From an uncultured Acidobacteriota bacterium (GTDB lineage Bacteria; Acidobacteriota; JAAYUB01), in contig CALAMB010000016.1 of NCBI GenBank assembly GCA_937925645.1, forward strand, positions 1 through 35,226: 35,226 nt of DNA, read 5' to 3'. Positions within the stretch are counted from its first letter, which is position 1; each line of letters begins with the position of its first letter. The position numbers and the translations under genes were made by a program. The notes under the pieces were generated by a model. That model searched no databases and was not told the DNA's origin. It saw nothing but the letters and a program-made list of their open reading frames with translations. Shown here one piece after another: positions 28,665 through 35,226 of this stretch.

Positions 28665-29228
28665 GTGGAGAACGAATATCTGGACGAAATCGTCAATCGG
28701 CTCAGCGAGCAATTCCCAGATTTCGACCACTCGATGATCCAAGCGGTGACAGTCCTATCAAGTACATATCACATTTTCTTGTCTATCATAAAGCGTGTAA
28801 TTTCCACCCATCAGATCACTCCCCAATCCATGGATGTCCTGATGGCAATCTATGTAACCAAAGACCAGAAATGCACCCTTGGGGAAATCAGCGGACGGCT
28901 GATGGTAAGCCCGGCCAACGTCACGGGTCTGGTGGACGGATTGCTCAAGAAAGGCTTGGTGAGGCGGCGGGAACACCCGAAAGACAGGCGTAAGCGTTTG
29001 ACGGAACTTACCCCCAAGGGGCTTGCGGTCATAGAAGAATTCATTCCGAGATGCGCCCTTTTCATGCAGACAGTGTTCGCCTCCGTTTCCCAAGAAGACA
29101 AGCAACAACTATACGAACGATTGAAACAGATATTCCAGCATATGCTGCCGTATCGGGATGTGAGCCGAATGCCGAAACTTTCCCGAGTCAAGAATCGATT
29201 ACAGGTTTCCTCAAGAGGGAAAAGATGA
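28665..29228 (+). CDS. MarR-family transcriptional regulator
   Basis: A 187-residue winged-helix regulator. The recognition segment (CTLGEISGRLMVSPANVTGLV) and the wing with the family's D-R-R motif (KGLVRRREHPKDRRKRLTELT) are clear, at about residues 65-125. N- and C-terminal helices would form the dimer. MarR proteins usually repress nearby efflux genes and let go on binding small phenolic or drug-like ligands, so the pump 85 bases upstream is a natural target; this is an inference. GTG 28665 has GAGGAGG 5 bases upstream. Its stop overlaps the next gene's start (ATGA). Confidence 0.9.
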   Translation: MENEYLDEIVNRLSEQFPDFDHSMIQAVTVLSSTYHIFLSIIKRVISTHQITPQSMDVLMAIYVTKDQKCTLGEISGRLMVSPANVTGLVDGLLKKGLVRRREHPKDRRKRLTELTPKGLAVIEEFIPRCALFMQTVFASVSQEDKQQLYERLKQIFQHMLPYRDVSRMPKLSRVKNRLQVSSRGKR

Positions 29229-30967
29229 GTTTTGCCCAACCTGTTGACTCCAAAATCGGCTGGATTCGAAAGGATACTGTTTGCATCCTCCTTGCCGCGA
29301 CCCTGCTCGGGTTGGGCATCCGGTTGATCGGTTTGGAGCAGATTGGGTTGGCCGAGGATGAAGTGAATAAGATCCTTGCGGTACGGCAATACCAGCAGGG
29401 CGATTTCACTGTCAACGCCGAGCACCCCATGCTTATGAAACTCCTTATCCTGGGCTCGGTCGGACTGGCCGACAGGTGGAACCGGTGGATGGCGAGCGTT
29501 CCCGGCGGACACTTAGTGGCCGAAGAAGTGGCGGTACGATTCCCAAACATCCTGGTGGGCGCCCTGACCGCAATTCCCCTGTTCCTGGTCGGTTCATTCC
29601 TGTTTTCACAGCGGGTGGGTATCCTGGCGGCGTTCCTCTGGGCCGTCGGCCTTCAGGCCGTATTCATCAACCGCATAGCCAAAGAGGACACGTTGCTGGT
29701 GTTTTTCCTGCTGTGGGGGATCTATTTCCACGGTCGGATGAAAACCACACCCGACGCAGATGGCTGCAGGAAGAGGACTTTCCACCTTCTTTCCGCCGCC
29801 TGTTTCGGCCTGATGCTGGCCTCCAAGTATTTCCCGCATTTCTGGGGGTTGGCGCTGTTGTTCTACTACCTTCACCGGAAACTCAATCCGGGCCTGTATC
29901 CGGCGGACCGCTATGGACGGCGGGACCTGGCCTTGTACGTAGCCGTGATGGCCGCCGTCTTTCTGCTGGCCAACCCAATGCTCGTCCATCCAAAGGTTTT
30001 AGGGCACATCTTTTCCTACACCGGTCAGTCCACCGTCACGCACCATGGGTACATGATGTTTGGTCATCTCTTCCCCAACAGCATTCTTCTAACTCCCTTC
30101 GGGGGGACCCCCTGGTATTTCTATCTGCTGGCCCTGATCGTCAAGCTGCCTCCGCTGGTGTTGCTGGTGTTCATGGGAGGCATCGGCCTTAGCCTTCGGC
30201 GCTGGCGAGAACCGGGCCCCTATTTTCTACTTTTCTGGTTGCTTTTCTGGTTGGTGCCCTACTCCATTGTCGGGGTGAAATTTCTACGCTATTCACTCAC
30301 CCTCATGCCGGCAGTTTATCTTGCCGCAGCGTGGACAACATGCGAGATCGCCGATTGGCTGGTCAAATGGCGGTGCTGGACTCTCCCTCGTCCCCTTCTG
30401 CGTTGGATCACCCATACTATTTTGGGTTGTTTGATGGTGTTGGTCTTACTCACCGCATTGATCTCGTCACAACCCTACTTTTCGCTGTATGTCAATCGTT
30501 GGGGTGGGAGCCAGAGCCGCATTGCCTATTACTTTCCCCACGACGAATGCTACGACCTTCTCTTGCGCGAGGCGATTGTTGCCACCTTGCGACGGGCACC
30601 GACAGGCAGCGTCGTAGCGGGCGAGACGCCGGCTGTGTTCCGGTACTATCTCGGAAAACTCAACCGTCCTGATATTCGGGTGATCAATCTGTCGGATGCT
30701 CGATTGTCTCAGCCGATATCAGCGCCCGTATTTGTCTTTCTCCAACCGGGCCGAATATATTTTGAAAACCGGACTTTCTACACCCGACTTTGGAACGGTT
30801 CACCTGAGCTGATGAGCGCCCGAATCAAAGGACGGCCGCTGGTGCGGGTGTTTCGGCTGAACGAAACGGAATTCATGGAGCTTCTGGCGATGCGGCAACA
30901 GATCCCGCCTCGCTTTCAAACTCCATTGAACATGGGCTATTTGATGTCGGACAAGGAGCCCTCATGA
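29225..30967 (+). CDS. GT39-type membrane glycosyltransferase (PMT/ArnT-like)
   Basis: A 580-residue polytopic membrane protein with many hydrophobic spans. The first extracytoplasmic loop has the acidic motif of GT-C enzymes (GLAEDEVNKI), followed by EHPMLMKLL, a pattern of the PMT/ArnT family. Such enzymes move a sugar from a polyprenyl-phosphate donor to lipid or protein on the outer face of the inner membrane. The soluble C-terminal part (about 430-580) is a smaller domain. Start 29225 overlaps the marR stop as ATGA; the frame runs further upstream inside marR but is not coding there. The GT2 gene two places downstream could make its polyprenyl-linked donor. Confidence 0.85.
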   Translation: MSFAQPVDSKIGWIRKDTVCILLAATLLGLGIRLIGLEQIGLAEDEVNKILAVRQYQQGDFTVNAEHPMLMKLLILGSVGLADRWNRWMASVPGGHLVAEEVAVRFPNILVGALTAIPLFLVGSFLFSQRVGILAAFLWAVGLQAVFINRIAKEDTLLVFFLLWGIYFHGRMKTTPDADGCRKRTFHLLSAACFGLMLASKYFPHFWGLALLFYYLHRKLNPGLYPADRYGRRDLALYVAVMAAVFLLANPMLVHPKVLGHIFSYTGQSTVTHHGYMMFGHLFPNSILLTPFGGTPWYFYLLALIVKLPPLVLLVFMGGIGLSLRRWREPGPYFLLFWLLFWLVPYSIVGVKFLRYSLTLMPAVYLAAAWTTCEIADWLVKWRCWTLPRPLLRWITHTILGCLMVLVLLTALISSQPYFSLYVNRWGGSQSRIAYYFPHDECYDLLLREAIVATLRRAPTGSVVAGETPAVFRYYLGKLNRPDIRVINLSDARLSQPISAPVFVFLQPGRIYFENRTFYTRLWNGSPELMSARIKGRPLVRVFRLNETEFMELLAMRQQIPPRFQTPLNMGYLMSDKEPS

Positions 30968-31650
30968 ACATGGACAGTTCCGATTGGGACCATCCTGGAC
31001 TAGATCATCCGAATCCAGCACTGTTGACAGAACAGAGCGCGACGCGACTCCGATTGCTGGAAGCTGCGGCACGCCTATTCTGCCAGCAGGGGTACAACGC
31101 AACATCTATCCGGGAAATCGTTTCTGCTGCGGGCACGACCCGACCCACCCTCTATTATCACTTTGGCAGCAAGGAGGGATTGATCCACACATTAGTGGAC
31201 CCGGCATTCGCTGACATCCGATCAGAAGTCGACCGGTTGACTCTTTCGTCCGAATCGGCTTCGTTGCAGTTGCTCCAACTTGGACACCGGATTCGTACCA
31301 TGGTGATCGACCAACGGCGAGCTTTCCAGATACTGCATCGGCTCGAGAGGGAATTGCCCTGTCCGGAGTGGATGAGCGAACTCCGGCTGTTGCAGACCGG
31401 CGTTCAGAATCATCTGGAATCGGTTTTTCGGGTGGGGATCGATAGCGGCGAATTCCAACTAAATGATGTTGGAAAGGAAGTGCGGATTGTGTGGGCGCTC
31501 ATTCATCAATGGGCGCATCATGCCGTTTCTGAAGATGATCCGGAATCCGAGAACATACAGGATCTGTCCGAATGGTTCGAGTTGGCCCTGTACGGATTTC
31601 TACGTCGAGCCAACAGACAACTCCATCATGTGAATCGAGAGCCACGATGA
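30964..31650 (+). CDS. TetR-family transcriptional regulator
   Basis: A 228-residue regulator with a standard TetR HTH at about residues 27-73 (LLEAAARLFCQQGYNATSIRE, then AAGTTRPTLYYHFGSKEGLI). The C-terminal ligand domain is helical and not closely recognisable. Its ATG overlaps the GT39 stop and its own stop overlaps the GT2 start, both as ATGA, so it is translated as part of one message with two glycosyltransferases. It may control this operon or the efflux operon. The N-terminal extension (about 25 residues, acidic) is longer than usual; an internal start is possible but the overlap supports 30964. Confidence 0.9.
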   Translation: MNMDSSDWDHPGLDHPNPALLTEQSATRLRLLEAAARLFCQQGYNATSIREIVSAAGTTRPTLYYHFGSKEGLIHTLVDPAFADIRSEVDRLTLSSESASLQLLQLGHRIRTMVIDQRRAFQILHRLERELPCPEWMSELRLLQTGVQNHLESVFRVGIDSGEFQLNDVGKEVRIVWALIHQWAHHAVSEDDPESENIQDLSEWFELALYGFLRRANRQLHHVNREPR

Positions 31651-32645
31651 CTTTTCGCCCGAACATCTCCATCGTCGTCCCCTTCCACAACGAGGAGGCC
31701 AACATCCCGCTCCTGTACCGGGAGATCGTACAGGCCATGGCGGGCATCACCGGCGACTACGAGTTGGTGTTCGTGGACGACAAGAGCACCGACGGCACGG
31801 TGGGTGCCATCCTGGAGCTGGCCCGGCAGGATCCCCGCATCGTCTGCGTCAAGCTCCGCCGCAACCACGGGCAGACGGGCGCGCTGGCGGCCGGCTTCGA
31901 CCACGCCGCCGGCGACATCGTCGTCAGCATGGACGGCGACCTGCAACATGATCCGGCCGACATTCCGGCCTTGCTTCGGCCGGTCCAGGACGACGCGTAC
32001 GACATCGCCAGCGGCTGGCGCAAGGAGCGGATCGATCCCTTCCTGTCGCGCAAGCTGCCCTCCCGGATCGCCAACTGGATCATGGCCAAGTTCTCCGGGC
32101 TGGAGATCCACGATTTCGGGACCACCTTCAAGGCGTACCGCCGGAACATCCTGTCCCAGGTGCGGCTCTACGGCGACCTGCACCGGTTCATCCCGGCGCT
32201 GGCGCTGGCCTACGGCGCCCGGGTGCTGGAAGTGCCCATCAACAGCCGCCGGCGGCAGCACGGCAAGTCCCACTACACCATCACCCGGACCTTCCGGGTC
32301 ATGTTCGACCTGATCACCATCCGCTTCCTGCTCAAGTACCTCACCCGGCCGCTGCATTTCTTCGGCCGGCCGGGGCTGGTGTGCTTTTTCGGCGGGATGG
32401 GCGTGGGGCTGTTCCTGGTGGCCAAAAAGTTGATCATAGGCGGGGATGCCTTCACACAGCACGCCCCGCTGCTGATTTTCGCAGTGCTGATGGTGCTGGC
32501 GGGAGTGCAGCTGCTCTGCTTCGGGCTGCTGGGGGAGATGCTGACGCGGGTGTACTTCGAGTCCAGCCGACGAACCATCTATGCAGTGGAGAATGTCATC
32601 CGGCACGAGAATCTGGTTCAGATCGGGTATTCCGGCTGTGATTAG
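31647..32645 (+). CDS. GT2 polyprenyl-phosphate glycosyltransferase (DPM1/GtrB/ArnC-like)
   Basis: A 332-residue GT-A glycosyltransferase. The N-terminal catalytic domain has ISIVVPFHNEEANIP, FVDDKSTDGT, RNHGQTGALAAGFDHA and the metal-binding MDGDLQHDP. A GKSHYTITRTFRVMFDL segment leads into two C-terminal membrane spans (PGLVCFFGGMGVGLFLVAKK and LLIFAVLMVLAGVQLL). Members load a sugar from a nucleotide onto undecaprenyl phosphate on the cytoplasmic face, making the donor for GT-C enzymes such as the GT39 encoded upstream. Start 31647 overlaps the tetR stop by ATGA. GC content rises sharply here relative to the tetR gene. Confidence 0.9.
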   Translation: MTFRPNISIVVPFHNEEANIPLLYREIVQAMAGITGDYELVFVDDKSTDGTVGAILELARQDPRIVCVKLRRNHGQTGALAAGFDHAAGDIVVSMDGDLQHDPADIPALLRPVQDDAYDIASGWRKERIDPFLSRKLPSRIANWIMAKFSGLEIHDFGTTFKAYRRNILSQVRLYGDLHRFIPALALAYGARVLEVPINSRRRQHGKSHYTITRTFRVMFDLITIRFLLKYLTRPLHFFGRPGLVCFFGGMGVGLFLVAKKLIIGGDAFTQHAPLLIFAVLMVLAGVQLLCFGLLGEMLTRVYFESSRRTIYAVENVIRHENLVQIGYSGCD

Positions 32646-32666
32646 ATTTGCGAATAGGAGGTCTTC

Positions 32667-32834
32667 ATGGACATCTTCCACCTGATGTTTTTTGCTCTCT
32701 TCCTGGGATTTTACCTTGTTTTGCTCATTGTGCTCGTATCGCTCCACCTGTCTAAAGAACGTCCTCGGAAGAAAAGACAGCGCTTTTCCCCCGTTAAAGA
32801 CATCCACCCTGCTCGAATTCAGTCAAGGATATGA
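32667..32834 (+). CDS. 55-residue single-span membrane protein
   Basis: A short frame with a strong AGGAGG 6 bases before ATG 32667, 21 bases after the GT2 stop. It has a hydrophobic span at about residues 6-28 (LMFFALFLGFYLVLLIVLVS) and a very basic tail (KERPRKKRQR). The positive charges after the span predict the tail in the cytoplasm. I do not recognise it. The ribosome site and position within the gene chain make it likely to be translated, perhaps as a small partner of the glycosyltransferases. Confidence 0.65.
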   Translation: MDIFHLMFFALFLGFYLVLLIVLVSLHLSKERPRKKRQRFSPVKDIHPARIQSRI

Positions 32835-32852
32835 ATTGTCCGGGAAGGCCCA

Positions 32853-35226
<2,374 letters not shown>

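Overview
The window is high-GC DNA from a Gram-negative bacterium: it has lipoproteins with lipoboxes, an RND efflux system and an outer-membrane receptor. The receptor is Oar-like, with a carboxypeptidase-regulatory domain, plug and barrel. It sits alongside a Ser/Thr kinase fused to a two-component-type beta-propeller, an FHA-AAA+-Fis regulator and dockerin-tailed leucine-rich-repeat proteins. That gene mix fits Acidobacteriota or a neighbouring phylum. This is an inference from gene content; no rRNA or other marker gene is present.

Layout. 1-161: tail of an unidentified gene and its intrinsic terminator. 700-6229: an accessory region with two tandem repeat zinc-ribbon (PF14311-like) genes on the minus strand, an IS110-family element (IS1111 type) inserted between them, a divergent pair of small DNA-binding proteins and a serine recombinase. 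6796-13162 (minus): an FHA/AAA+ regulator, a giant beta-propeller/Ser-Thr kinase and a secreted protein, probably one operon. 13455-21726 (plus): two large secreted plant-type LRR proteins ending in dockerin-like modules, with a truncated third copy between them. 22510-28579: a tripartite RND efflux operon behind a near-consensus promoter. 28665-32645: marR, GT39, tetR and GT2 genes chained by ATGA overlaps. 32667-32834: a 55-residue membrane protein. 32853-end: a TonB-dependent receptor whose reading frame turns into acetolactate synthase at about 34986-35003, probably an assembly misjoin.

The strongest discovery is in the insertion sequence. Its 330-base 3' non-coding region folds by eye into a 5' stem-loop, a stem with a symmetrical 9x9 internal loop, a spacer hairpin, a second guide-bearing loop and an intrinsic terminator. 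The two strands of the first loop match the right and left genomic flanks of this very insertion (8/9 and 7/9). The strands of the second loop match the right and left ends of the element (8/8 and 7/8). This is the layout expected of a bridge RNA/seekRNA, so the element's target choice can be read from the sequence. Other points of interest are the propeller-kinase fusion beside a regulator with GAFTDA in place of GAFTGA, an 18-bp perfect palindrome between that regulator and the LRR gene, and a cluster of GTGGAAA repeats upstream of the zinc-ribbon genes.
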